Assembly: GCA_017465665.1 (NCBI GenBank)
Contig: JAFTVU010000011.1
Coordinates: 62,001 to 126,000, forward strand
Direction: 5' to 3'
DNA from: Oscillospiraceae bacterium
Lineage (GTDB): Bacteria > Bacillota > Clostridia > Oscillospirales > Ruminococcaceae
DNA: 64,000 bases
The notes beneath the pieces are model-generated. The model had not been told where the DNA came from. It saw nothing but the letters and a program-made list of their open reading frames with translations, and searched no databases. A program made the translations under genes and the position numbers. This document shows, piece by piece, positions 53,428 to 62,888 of this stretch. The first letter of the stretch is position 1. The number at the start of each line of letters is the position of its first letter.

Positions 53428-53456
53428 ATTATACAACATCCAAAACGATTTGTCAA
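53428..53456 (-). promoter_or_regulatory. Promoter of infC-rpmI-rplT
   Basis: Minus strand: TTGACA (53456-53451), 17 bases, TATAAT (53433-53428). A perfect consensus. Confidence 0.88.
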
Positions 53457-53541
53457 GGGTTTTTGAAAATATTTTTCAATTATCTGTACAATTGCGTAAA
53501 AATATGCTAAAATATGCTTGATATCAAAGAAAGGAGATGAT

Positions 53542-56103
53542 ATGATGGCACGATCAGGCCCCTTTTATATTCCGCGAAGAGTATATGAATTACTGAAATG
53601 CATATACAAGGAACGCATCACCGTCATATCAGCCCCCGACGGCTACGGAAAGAGCGGCACGACAAAGGAATTTGTGCGGCGCTCAAGGAAAGAGGGCTTC
53701 TCCTGCCGCTTCGTGACAGACGCCGAAAACGCCAACGATTGCTTCAACAGGGTCAGCAGCATGATCCTCGGACACGAGGAGCCTATCCCCACCACCGCTT
53801 CGGATTTTAACCGTATACAGCGCCTTTTCAGTCTAGCAAAGCAGGATAAGGAGCTTGTGATCATACTGGATTGTGCAGGAGGCACGGATATGCTTCTGGG
53901 CAATCTTTACTGTACATGGCTCTTTCTGCGGCATTCTCCTGCTCATATCGTACTTGTAGCACCCGAGCTCTCCTACTTCCACAAAATGCTCACGGACAGC
54001 AGCTTTATCACTTCAATCACCGAAAAGGAGCTTGCACTGAACGCCAACGAGATAGGAGAGATGTTCGATCTTTTCAGCGTCAGCTGCAGCGATCCCGCAG
54101 AGATGCGCCGCCGCACCAACGGCGAGATAGTCAAGCTCAGGCTATGTATACTGCTTATGCAGCAGGGCATTGAAATAAGCTCCTACGATCTGTGCGACCT
54201 GATGAGATCAGCCATCGTTGACCGTCTCGACAGAGAGCAGCTGTTTGCGGCAATGTGCGCCGCAGCCATCAACAGCATCGACACTGTAACACTGAATATG
54301 CTTCGCGCCGAGCCTGCCCTGTGCAGCTATTTCGGTGAGAATGCTATAACAGAGCACAATATTTTCAGCTCCATACGTTATATAGCCTCTGCGATACCTA
54401 TGATCCGCCTCAACGAGCGCACCCACAGCTGGACTGCCCACACCAGCTTCAAACGCGCCGTATACCAACACTTCAACGAGCTGCCGGAGGATATCCGTTC
54501 CGCTATACACCGCTGCTCTGCCAAGGAGCAGCTGCGAAACAAGAGAAACTTCCATGCATTCTGTCAGTTTTACCTTTCGGGCGATGTCAGCGCTGCTGCA
54601 AAGCCCGTACATGACGTAACACTGTCATTCGATCTGCTTATGAAAAGCAAGGATTTCCTGCTGGATTTTGCGGAAAAATGTCCCCTTGACTGCAAGCCGA
54701 TCATCCCCCGACTGCTCAGAGCGCTCTCTCTGCTGATGCTTACTCCGTACCGCGACAGGATAAGCTACCGCTTTGACGATGTTATAGAATATGTATCACG
54801 CTCAAAGAAATACAGCGCTGCCGAACGCAGAAATACTCTGTGCTATGCCAATGTACTGAGGACCTACGAAGATTTTTACCTGATCGAAAAGATGGGCAAC
54901 CACATCAAGCGTGCGTACGATCTGTTTACAGGCGTTTCGATCGGAACACCGCCGTTCTATACCTGGAGTCTGTACGCGCCGTCAATATTCTGCCTTATAC
55001 ATCACTATCATCTTCCTATCAGGACTGAAGCCGAGCAGTTTGCGAGATATCACAGCATGTATACGGAAATGATACATCACGGCGAGCATATTCTGAGCCT
55101 GTACAATGCCGAGATATACTATTTCATCGGAGATCCCGAAAACGCGCTGCCAAGAGCTCAGGAGGTAGTTGCGTGCTGCAGTAAAGATATCCTGCTCCCC
55201 ACAAGGATAGCCGCGCTCAATACTGTCGGAAAAAGTGCGCTCATGCTGGGCGAATACGAGATCTTCACAGAATGCACACAGCAGCTTGCGGATATCTGCC
55301 GAAAATACTCCTCCACAGAGCTTGCGGATATGGCATCTCTATGCATAGCACTGTTATGCTGCCTGAGAAACGGCACGGATGAAGATATCTGGAGCGTTAC
55401 CTCCACCCGCGATGACGAGGTGCTGCTGAACAGATACACTGCTCCGTTCTATTTCAAGACGCGCTGCTACGCGATGCTCTCTCACCATGAATACCGTATG
55501 CTGCTGAATAAAAGAGACTACTATCTTCAGGCGTGCGAGGATGTCCGCAGCGAGACCATTGCTCTATCCATAAAGCTTTCCGCCGCAATAGCGCATCTGG
55601 AGCTTGGTGAGAGCACTCAGGCGATCTCGATCATAATAGATGTTCTGGAAACGATGGACAGTTCTGATGTTATCATGCCTGCCATTGAGCAATGTATGCT
55701 GTATCCGCTGCTGTTTGAGCTTGCACTTGAAGAGCTTCCGCGCAAATATCAGACTCTGCTTCAGCGTATACTTAATCAAAGCACACAATACCGCCGCAAT
55801 ATGATAGCAATAAGGACTCAGGAGCTTACAGAGCTCAACAAGCAGCGCTCCGAAACAGATATCATCTCAGCCGCACTGAACACCTCACTCGCTGCGCTGG
55901 AGCCGTACCGCAAAGAATACGAGCTTTCGGAGCAGGCGCTCACATACGCTCTTTATGCCGCAAGACGATTCACCAATGAACAGATAGCGGAAATATGCCA
56001 CACCTCTGTAAACAGCGTAAAAAGCAGCCTGAAACGCACCTATGCAAAGCTTGGCATACGCTCGCGAGGACAGCTTAAGTACATCTTCCAGATACGAGAA
56101 TAA
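53542..56103 (+). CDS. MalT-like LuxR-family regulator
   Basis: About 853 residues. The N-terminal STAND-type ATPase has the P-loop SAPDGYGKSGTTKEF and a Walker B in LVIILDCAG. A long helical middle (about 400-770) looks like TPR-type repeats. The last 65 residues are a LuxR helix-turn-helix (FTNEQIAEICHTSVNSVKSSLKRTYAKLGI). Such proteins are usually activated by a small ligand, as MalT is by maltotriose. GGAG lies 5 bases before the ATG (a second ATG follows directly). It is monocistronic, so its target is not evident. Confidence 0.88.
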   Translation: MMARSGPFYIPRRVYELLKCIYKERITVISAPDGYGKSGTTKEFVRRSRKEGFSCRFVTDAENANDCFNRVSSMILGHEEPIPTTASDFNRIQRLFSLAKQDKELVIILDCAGGTDMLLGNLYCTWLFLRHSPAHIVLVAPELSYFHKMLTDSSFITSITEKELALNANEIGEMFDLFSVSCSDPAEMRRRTNGEIVKLRLCILLMQQGIEISSYDLCDLMRSAIVDRLDREQLFAAMCAAAINSIDTVTLNMLRAEPALCSYFGENAITEHNIFSSIRYIASAIPMIRLNERTHSWTAHTSFKRAVYQHFNELPEDIRSAIHRCSAKEQLRNKRNFHAFCQFYLSGDVSAAAKPVHDVTLSFDLLMKSKDFLLDFAEKCPLDCKPIIPRLLRALSLLMLTPYRDRISYRFDDVIEYVSRSKKYSAAERRNTLCYANVLRTYEDFYLIEKMGNHIKRAYDLFTGVSIGTPPFYTWSLYAPSIFCLIHHYHLPIRTEAEQFARYHSMYTEMIHHGEHILSLYNAEIYYFIGDPENALPRAQEVVACCSKDILLPTRIAALNTVGKSALMLGEYEIFTECTQQLADICRKYSSTELADMASLCIALLCCLRNGTDEDIWSVTSTRDDEVLLNRYTAPFYFKTRCYAMLSHHEYRMLLNKRDYYLQACEDVRSETIALSIKLSAAIAHLELGESTQAISIIIDVLETMDSSDVIMPAIEQCMLYPLLFELALEELPRKYQTLLQRILNQSTQYRRNMIAIRTQELTELNKQRSETDIISAALNTSLAALEPYRKEYELSEQALTYALYAARRFTNEQIAEICHTSVNSVKSSLKRTYAKLGIRSRGQLKYIFQIRE

Positions 56104-56142
56104 AAAATATCCCCGCTGATAATGTGGATAGAAATATAGAAG

Positions 56143-56176
56143 AATAACCCGTGAATTTGCTCCTTCACGGGTTATT
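56143..56176. terminator. Bidirectional terminator between the MalT-like and XRE genes
   Basis: A perfect 13-bp stem AATAACCCGTGAA (56143-56155) with 56164-56176, between convergent genes. Confidence 0.75.
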
Positions 56177-56216
56177 GTAGTCTTTATGTTCTTCGGATTT
56201 ATATAAAAATTCATTT

Positions 56217-57350
56217 TTAGTCTGAATATTCTATATAAACACCATCTTCGTAATAACGCGAATAGATAGAAAATCGATTCAACGAATCATCTATCTTGTA
56301 TTCATCCACATCCAGCTTCAGGTATTCCTCATATTCACGCAAGTCAACATATTCAGGATAACTAAGAAGAATATATGTTATTGTATGGTTTTTCTCATCA
56401 AGCAACGCATATTCATACTCATAATCAAAACCATCGATTGCAACATACGCCGGCAATGCATAACTTTCCTCATCGTATTTAATATCTTTCGTTATACCCT
56501 CTACCGTACATTCTATTGAAGAAATTCTCTGTACTTCAGCATCGTAATCTTCTTCATTATATGTTCCTCGTAAAATCATATATCCGTCTGTATCAAAAAA
56601 TCCCGTTTTTAAACTGGATACAAATGTCGGCTCAAGCATATTGGTCGTTTCGTCAGGAAATACGAATAATTCACTGATATCACCACCATATTGTTCCAAT
56701 AGCTTAGATTTATCATAATTTTCTATACCGGCTTGATTTTTAAATGGCGCACTTTCCATAACCATAACCATCCCAAGAGCCAACATAACCTTCATTATAA
56801 ATGATAGTACGCATACTCCAACAATCAGTCCGACAATCAGTACAAATATCTTACATCCTTTTACGAATTTCTTTCGTTTCGCATTTTCTTCAAGTAACCC
56901 ATTGGTATAAAGCGACAATATTACCATTACAACAAATGCCAGAACAGAGAATACATAACATAAAAATGTTCCGATTCCGGATTCGTAATCAAAACTTTGC
57001 AACCCCAGAACAATGGCCATCAGAACCACACCTACAAGACTGATCCGTCTGACCCAGATTAATAGCTTGCTCTTTTGTTCGACAGCATAGTCTGCCATCT
57101 TAACAGCAACCTCTTTCACTTCTTCGTTCATCATCTCGCTTTTCCTCGCTCCATCAATAATTTCTTTGATATCAACATCATAAAATTCTGCCAACTCAAC
57201 AAGAATACTCAAATCAGGCATATTGCTTCCGGTTTCCCACCTGGATACCGAACGTCGGGATACATTATACTGTTCTGCCAGTTGTTCTTGAGTAAGCCCT
57301 TTTTCCTTCCGGAGATTTTTCAGAAATTCTCCGATTTTAACTTGATCCAT
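56217..57350 (-). CDS. XRE-type DNA-binding protein with membrane helices
   Basis: 377 residues. The N-terminal helix-turn-helix (IGEFLKNLRKEKGLTQEQLA ... VSRRSVSRWE) covers about 1-65. Three membrane helices lie at about 98-190. The C-terminal half is a likely outside domain rich in Tyr, Asp and Glu. It may be a membrane-tied regulator that reads an envelope signal. GGAGGT precedes the ATG at 57350; a longer frame lacks a site. Its DNA is clearly more AT-rich than its neighbours, suggesting transfer. Confidence 0.85.
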   Translation of the reverse strand: MDQVKIGEFLKNLRKEKGLTQEQLAEQYNVSRRSVSRWETGSNMPDLSILVELAEFYDVDIKEIIDGARKSEMMNEEVKEVAVKMADYAVEQKSKLLIWVRRISLVGVVLMAIVLGLQSFDYESGIGTFLCYVFSVLAFVVMVILSLYTNGLLEENAKRKKFVKGCKIFVLIVGLIVGVCVLSFIMKVMLALGMVMVMESAPFKNQAGIENYDKSKLLEQYGGDISELFVFPDETTNMLEPTFVSSLKTGFFDTDGYMILRGTYNEEDYDAEVQRISSIECTVEGITKDIKYDEESYALPAYVAIDGFDYEYEYALLDEKNHTITYILLSYPEYVDLREYEEYLKLDVDEYKIDDSLNRFSIYSRYYEDGVYIEYSD

Positions 57351-57541
57351 ATTTTTCTGACCTCCTTGAAAAATATTGTATCTTAAACCCATTCAAAAGT
57401 ACAGGACACAAAGCGAGCAATGCCCGGTTTTATTAAATGGGACACTTAATGTCTCAATTTGTATCTATTAAGAAACCTCTTATTTATCATTAAGTTGATT
57501 ATAACAAAACGTTCTGATAAAGTCAACGACACAAGTAACAC

Positions 57542-57576
57542 AAAGCCACTTCTGATACAATATCAAAAGTGGCTTT
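57542..57576. terminator. Terminator downstream of the yfhO-like gene
   Basis: A 10-bp stem (57542-57551 with 57567-57576) continues into a 5-bp inner stem. The T run is best on the plus strand, but the gene that ends nearby is on the minus strand, so it may work both ways. A 7-bp hairpin (TCTCCGA/TCGGAGA) lies just before it, near 57591. Confidence 0.6.
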
Positions 57577-57620
57577 TTCTTCTTTATGACTCTCCGACAT
57601 ATTATCGGAGATGGTTTGAT

Positions 57621-60395
57621 TTATACCTGAGTATCACATTGTGAATGAAGCTTATCCATTCTTCTGATGATTCTCAGCGCGACAAACATCAACGCAAATA
57701 TCAAAGCGCCGCATGCGGTCAGGACAAGACCTGTTTTCATACCTGCTGGGAAGAAATCCAGCACTATTTCATGCTCTCCCATCGGCACATTCACAGCAAT
57801 AAGGGCACCATCCATAGTCGTGATGATCGGAGCTTCTTCCCCATCGATCAGCACTGTCCAGCCATCCTCCATCGGGATAGTTGTGAACAGCACACTATCC
57901 TCGGCGGCATTTACAGAAAGCTCGAGACGGTCGCCGCCTGTTCGCTCAAGAGTGGTGGCGGAGTTCTTCTCAGCCATAGCTGCGGAGAACTGCTCCATTG
58001 CCGCACTATCAACATAGTAGAACTGAGCCTCCTTGAAATAAAGAGCGCTGTCCAGCAGCTCCAGCTTTACCTCAAAGCTCTCGCCTGCACTGTAGGTGCC
58101 GAGATATTCAATGCTGTAATTCTCATACAGATAGTAGTTTCCGCGATATTCTCCGTTGATGAACAGCTTGCTCTCGCGCTCGTACACCGTCGGGAGATAC
58201 ATATATATCGGACCGTCTGCCTGAGCAGTCACTTCCCAGCTTATCCATGCCTCATCAGCCTCATCTTTTTTACGGTGGCTGTGATGAGCGTCAGTAGTAG
58301 TTCCGAGACGGATATTCTCGCTGTCAAATTCAAGGTCTGTAACAGGAACGAACACATCCGCCTGCTCCTCGCCCGCAAGAGCCCTTGCAAGCTCGTTCTG
58401 AAGCAGGAACGGCTGCTCCACAGGGAAATATGTCGTTTCTCCGTCATTCTCCTTTTCTGTACGGATAAGCTCCTCTTCTGAGGGCGTAATCACAAAAGGA
58501 TCGATATCAAGCTCAGCCACTGCACTGTCTGCAAGATACGCAAAGCCCAGAGCATCCTCGTTTATATACGCCGAGATGCCCTGATCGCTCTCAACAGGCA
58601 GCGTATTAGTATATGGCAGTGTTTTTTCATCCTTTGCAAGAATGTACTTCACGCCGAAGATATCATCTGTCAGCACTGTTGCTCCGTCATAACGGCTGTA
58701 ATGCTCACGCGATGTAAAGCCGAGATATTTCAGCAGCCTTATAGCTGTAGAGTTCAGCGTACTGGAGCTGTGGCTCATGCCATACATCTGCAGCGCTATC
58801 GGATCGTTGACGCAGCGGTGATAGGTCTTTTCCATGCGGTAGAAGCCATCATCCTGCTCGTGCACCTGCTCAGTGACCTCACGGGTATACGGAATATCCC
58901 ATCTGTAGGTCTCGCGATTTGAGAATACGATATCCTCGTGCATCTGATACAGCGACATTGCGGTATTCAGCAGACACTCCAGACAAATTACGGCGCATAC
59001 CGTTATCTTCATACCGCGGCTGTCAGCATACTTTCTGAACACATACGCAAGTATGCATATCACAGCCAGAACCACAAGCGGTATTGCGATAGTCAGCACT
59101 GCATCGTAAGAATAGCTGTCATTGCCGATATCCGCATACAGCAACATGGCTAGAAGTATTCCGAATGCTGCTCCGAAGCTCCTGCCGCGAACGGACTTTA
59201 TACGCTCGAAAGCCTGCGCTCCGAACAGCACCAGTAAAAAGCTCACAAGGAATGAATATCTGTAAGGAAGCCAGTTCGGCATCTGACCGCCGTGCCACAT
59301 CATATCCACAGGGCGGATATACATACACAGCAGCAGGAAGCCTATCAGCACACCGCCCGAGATACGCTCGCGCGCTGAAAACTTTCTGGTGAGGAAGTAC
59401 AACACGGTAAAAACCAGCGCCAGAGTTCCTGCGTATAATATCGGCATACCCTCCATGCGGACGGTATCGTATGTGGTCGGAAACAGGCGGATGAATATAT
59501 CCGCAATATCAAAGTTCTCATAAAGAGAATAATCAGGCTCAGTAAATTCAAATTTGCCGTTTGAAAGTGATTTGTAGACAGGAAGTATCATGAAGCAGCT
59601 CATAAGTATAGCGCTGACCGAAGCTGCGCCGTACATCAGAGTTGCACCGCAATACTGTCCGAAATACCTATTCTCACTCTTTCCCGAAGCAAGATAGTAC
59701 AGAAAATACAGCGCCGAGAATATTCCTACCATGTAACCAATGTAGAAATTTGCAACAAAGATATACACAAGCGATAAAATATACAGCACGAACCTGCGCT
59801 TATCGCATATACGCTCCACACCCATAGCAACCAGCGGCAGAGCGACCAGACCATCCAGCCACATCGGGTCCATTGTCTGTACTACAAAAAAGCCGCACAG
59901 CGCATACATCACAGAGAAAAGAAGCGCCGTGATATCGGAATAACCGCGGTGCTTTTTCAGCAGGAAGCACATGGTAAGACCCGAAGCTGCAGCCTTTGCA
60001 AGCATCATCGTCATCAGGCCCTCGGTTATCCAGTTCCTGTTCCATATCCATACAAGCAGATTAAACGGGCTTGCAAGATAATAGCCTATTATTCCCGCAA
60101 ATTCGCCCGAAAGATTTCTGCTCCAGCTGTAAAAGAGACTTTCCTCGCCTGCAAAAACATCGTACATATAATCGAAGTAATATACATACTGTGCGTTGAG
60201 GTCAAGCGATAATACAGAGCGATCTCCGAATGGCCATACGCCGAATATGATATATGCCACAAACAAAATAAGCGCAGGCAAAAGGAACGAAAGGAAATAT
60301 GCGTAATTCCTTATCACGAACCTGTATACACTCAGCAGTATGCCGTGTATCCTCTGCGCCGCTCCGCGCTTTTCTACGACTGCCTCGCCATTCAT
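57621..60395 (-). CDS. YfhO-family membrane glycosyltransferase-like protein
   Basis: 924 residues. About a dozen membrane helices occupy residues 25 to 490, with the GT-C-like first loop SLDLNAQYVYYFDYMYDVF. A large extracellular part follows, with a final helix near the C-terminus. In B. subtilis YfhO acts with the lipid-linked glycosyltransferase CsbB to add sugar to lipoteichoic acid outside the cell. Here the partner gene overlaps it by 4 bases (ATGA), which supports the same paired action; the target polymer is unknown. Confidence 0.88.
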   Translation of the reverse strand: MNGEAVVEKRGAAQRIHGILLSVYRFVIRNYAYFLSFLLPALILFVAYIIFGVWPFGDRSVLSLDLNAQYVYYFDYMYDVFAGEESLFYSWSRNLSGEFAGIIGYYLASPFNLLVWIWNRNWITEGLMTMMLAKAAASGLTMCFLLKKHRGYSDITALLFSVMYALCGFFVVQTMDPMWLDGLVALPLVAMGVERICDKRRFVLYILSLVYIFVANFYIGYMVGIFSALYFLYYLASGKSENRYFGQYCGATLMYGAASVSAILMSCFMILPVYKSLSNGKFEFTEPDYSLYENFDIADIFIRLFPTTYDTVRMEGMPILYAGTLALVFTVLYFLTRKFSARERISGGVLIGFLLLCMYIRPVDMMWHGGQMPNWLPYRYSFLVSFLLVLFGAQAFERIKSVRGRSFGAAFGILLAMLLYADIGNDSYSYDAVLTIAIPLVVLAVICILAYVFRKYADSRGMKITVCAVICLECLLNTAMSLYQMHEDIVFSNRETYRWDIPYTREVTEQVHEQDDGFYRMEKTYHRCVNDPIALQMYGMSHSSSTLNSTAIRLLKYLGFTSREHYSRYDGATVLTDDIFGVKYILAKDEKTLPYTNTLPVESDQGISAYINEDALGFAYLADSAVAELDIDPFVITPSEEELIRTEKENDGETTYFPVEQPFLLQNELARALAGEEQADVFVPVTDLEFDSENIRLGTTTDAHHSHRKKDEADEAWISWEVTAQADGPIYMYLPTVYERESKLFINGEYRGNYYLYENYSIEYLGTYSAGESFEVKLELLDSALYFKEAQFYYVDSAAMEQFSAAMAEKNSATTLERTGGDRLELSVNAAEDSVLFTTIPMEDGWTVLIDGEEAPIITTMDGALIAVNVPMGEHEIVLDFFPAGMKTGLVLTACGALIFALMFVALRIIRRMDKLHSQCDTQV

Positions 60396-61333
60396 TTATC
60401 GCAGCCACCCTTTCTGTTTTCAAGACCCACGCGCTCCGCAACGATGTAACGCGGACGTTGTTTGATCTCTTCGTATATCTTAGACATATAGAAGCCTATC
60501 ACACCAATGCCGATAAGCACACATGCTCCTACGATAAGTATCAGCAGTATGACAGTGGAAAAGCCCTCCTGCGCGTTGCCGCAGAAGTAATTTATCAGCG
60601 TCTGTATACCGAGTATCACCGCAAATATGCCGAATACCACACCCACACCCGTGATAAGGTGTAGAGGAATATCAGTGAACGATGTAATGGAATTAAGCGC
60701 AAATCTGAAAAGCTTTCTGAAATTCCACTTTGTCTTGCCTGCGGCACGGGGCTTTACGTCAAACTCTATTTTTTCCGTGCTGAAGCCGACCCAGCTTGAA
60801 AGAGCGCGGAAGAATGTAAGTCGCTCGGGCATTTCATTCAGTGCGTCAATAGCCTTGCGATCAAGCAGTCTGAAATCGCTTGCGCCGTCAAGATCAATGC
60901 CCGATGAGCTCTTCATTATCTTATAAAAGCTCTTTGCAAACAGCTTATACAGCAGACCCTCTCTGCCACGGGAGGCTTTCACCGCCTCCACTACCTCCGC
61001 GCCGCTCTCCCACATACGATACATCTTTGGGATGAGCTCAGGCGGATGCTGAAGATCACAGTCGATAAGCACGGTGCAATCTCCTGTCACTGCACGAAGT
61101 CCTGCAAATATTGCGCCCTCTTTTCCGAAATTGCGCGAAAAGCGGACGCCGCGCACCCTGTGATCCACCTTTGCTACAGAGCATATCTCCGTCCATGTGT
61201 TATCCTTGGAGCCGTCGTCCACAAATACTATTTCAAATTCTATCGCAGCCTCATCCAGTATTCCCGATATCACCTGCGAGGTATTGCTGATGTTCTCCTG
61301 CTCGTTATAAGCAGGTATGATGACAGAAAGCAT
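60392..61333 (-). CDS. Polyprenyl-phosphate glycosyltransferase, GT2 (CsbB/GtrB-like)
   Basis: 313 residues. The GT2 domain has VIPAYNEQENIS, FVDDGSKDNTW and the metal-binding DCDLQHPPELI. Two C-terminal membrane helices follow (GVVFGIFAVILGIQTLINYF and VILLILIVGACVLIGIG). It loads a sugar from a nucleotide donor onto undecaprenyl phosphate at the inner face. It is translationally coupled to the YfhO-like gene. Confidence 0.93.
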   Translation of the reverse strand: MLSVIIPAYNEQENISNTSQVISGILDEAAIEFEIVFVDDGSKDNTWTEICSVAKVDHRVRGVRFSRNFGKEGAIFAGLRAVTGDCTVLIDCDLQHPPELIPKMYRMWESGAEVVEAVKASRGREGLLYKLFAKSFYKIMKSSSGIDLDGASDFRLLDRKAIDALNEMPERLTFFRALSSWVGFSTEKIEFDVKPRAAGKTKWNFRKLFRFALNSITSFTDIPLHLITGVGVVFGIFAVILGIQTLINYFCGNAQEGFSTVILLILIVGACVLIGIGVIGFYMSKIYEEIKQRPRYIVAERVGLENRKGGCDK

Positions 61334-61337
61334 CCGA

Positions 61338-61745
61338 TCATTCTCCTATTATCTTTACGATTACATCCTTTTCGCGGCAGCCGTCAAAATCGCCGTACAT
61401 TATGTACTGACGCGGACCGAGCTCCAGCTTACCATCGGATATCGGGATGGTGACAGAAGCTCCCAGAAGCATCTGCTTCATGTGTGCTGCGCCTGCGGAA
61501 GTATAATCCACCTTGTATTCGGTATCCTCATGCACCACCGATTTCAGCAGCCTGCTCCAGTCAGTATAGAGATCCTCTTTATCATGCTCAAGGAAAACCG
61601 CAGAAGTGGTATGCTGTGCAATAACGATACACAGACCATCGCTTATCATACTGCGCCTAACGCACTCTTCGACTTCATAAGAAAGATTGAAAAACTGCTG
61701 TGGCTCATCCGATGTTATTGTAAGCACCTGTCTGTAATTCTTCAT
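61338..61745 (-). CDS. YjbQ/UPF0047 family protein
   Basis: 135 residues. The family hallmarks QHTTSAVFLEHDKEDLYTD and GPRQYIMYGDFDG are present. E. coli YjbQ has weak thiamine phosphate synthase activity, but the real role is unsettled. It lies 4 bases upstream of the glycosyltransferase start, so it is likely in the same transcript. Confidence 0.92.
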   Translation of the reverse strand: MKNYRQVLTITSDEPQQFFNLSYEVEECVRRSMISDGLCIVIAQHTTSAVFLEHDKEDLYTDWSRLLKSVVHEDTEYKVDYTSAGAAHMKQMLLGASVTIPISDGKLELGPRQYIMYGDFDGCREKDVIVKIIGE

Positions 61746-61763
61746 ACTGACCTCCTGAGTCCG

Positions 61764-62501
61764 TTATTTTTCTTTTACTGTAAGGATACCCGTTTCCACA
61801 TCCGCGCGGATAAGATTATTGCCGCCGCGGAAGCTGTACATATAGCTGCCCTCGATACTACCGCTGAGCATTGTACACTCAAAGCTGCCCGATACTGTTT
61901 CGTAGCTAAGCGCTACCGAGCTGCCCGCAGGGAATAATATCTCAGCATTGCCATAGCGAGTGGAAATACTGCTGTCCGCGACCACGCTCTCAAAATCAAG
62001 CAATATATCGCCCGAGCCGCTGGTGAGCTTCATCAATGAACGTGTATCTGTTGCAAATATCTCACCGCTCTTCGTGACAGCCGTCACAAGATCGGAATCT
62101 ATACGTCCGATATAGACATCGCCTGATGAATTATATATCGTAATGCTCTTATATATCTGCCGTGGCAGATACAGCTTAAAGCCGAACTGCGATTCATCGC
62201 CTGTGAAGAATGACAGCAGAAATTCATCGCTCTCCTTTACTACAAGACGATTATCGCCTTTTAGCACAGATATCGGAACAGTGCTCTTGTATTCAAACAA
62301 AAGCTCCTCTCCGTCATACGGAATAAGCTCCACATCCGTTTTTATCATGTCAAGCTCTATGTTATCACACAGCTCGACGGTATTTCTTCCCTCATGATAC
62401 TGAGCCGTACCCTTGCTGTCACGGAAGCACCACAGGCAGCCACCGAAGATCAACGAAAGCACAGCTGTTACTATCAGCCAGATATTCACAGCCCTGTTCA
62501 T
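61764..62501 (-). CDS. DUF4097-like membrane-anchored beta-solenoid protein
   Basis: 245 residues. One N-terminal membrane anchor (IWLIVTAVLSLIFGGCLWCF), then repeated beta strands of the form ITIYNSSGDVYIGRIDSD, VTKSGEIFATDT and LTSGSGDILLDF, typical of DUF4097 proteins. These are often found with small membrane proteins and envelope-stress regulators. The ATG at 62501 overlaps the upstream stop by 4 bases (ATGA) and has GAGAGG upstream. Confidence 0.8.
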   Translation of the reverse strand: MNRAVNIWLIVTAVLSLIFGGCLWCFRDSKGTAQYHEGRNTVELCDNIELDMIKTDVELIPYDGEELLFEYKSTVPISVLKGDNRLVVKESDEFLLSFFTGDESQFGFKLYLPRQIYKSITIYNSSGDVYIGRIDSDLVTAVTKSGEIFATDTRSLMKLTSGSGDILLDFESVVADSSISTRYGNAEILFPAGSSVALSYETVSGSFECTMLSGSIEGSYMYSFRGGNNLIRADVETGILTVKEK

Positions 62502-62827
62502 GCACACCATCCTCTCAGACGATCGCACACGCGCCGCACTTTAAGAAAAAGCCGTGCAATGAATATTCCCAGCTTCACTGAGCAAAGCCCCAGAAAAGCC
62601 GAAAAGCTCGCTGCAAAAAGACCGCCGAACAGCATTATGAGAGGTGAAAGCTCCGTCAGGATAAATTCGGTATCGAATACCAGCATCGCCGCTCCCAAAA
62701 CAGCAAACAGCAGCCCCGAGGGTATCAGCAGCACAGCCGCTGTCAGCACCGCCAGCATCACCGCAAAAACAACAATGAACAGCAGCGCATAAGCAAGATA
62801 CAGACCGCGCACCTTCAGCCTTGTCAC
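62498..62827 (-). CDS. Small membrane protein coupled to the DUF4097-like gene
   Basis: About 109 residues with two or three membrane helices (YLAYALLFIVVFAVMLAVLT and following) and a basic end. I chose the GTG at 62827 because AGGAGG is 7 bases before it; the ATG two codons earlier touches the ribosome site. Function unknown. Its place resembles the DUF1700-type partner of DUF4097 proteins, but the sequence does not show that domain. Confidence 0.7.
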   Translation of the reverse strand: MTRLKVRGLYLAYALLFIVVFAVMLAVLTAAVLLIPSGLLFAVLGAAMLVFDTEFILTELSPLIMLFGGLFAASFSAFLGLCSVKLGIFIARLFLKVRRVCDRLRGWCA

Positions 62828-62888
62828 TGCCATCCCTCCTGACCTTATCACATACCGCCGAAGCAGACACTTCGGCGGCAGATATTTC

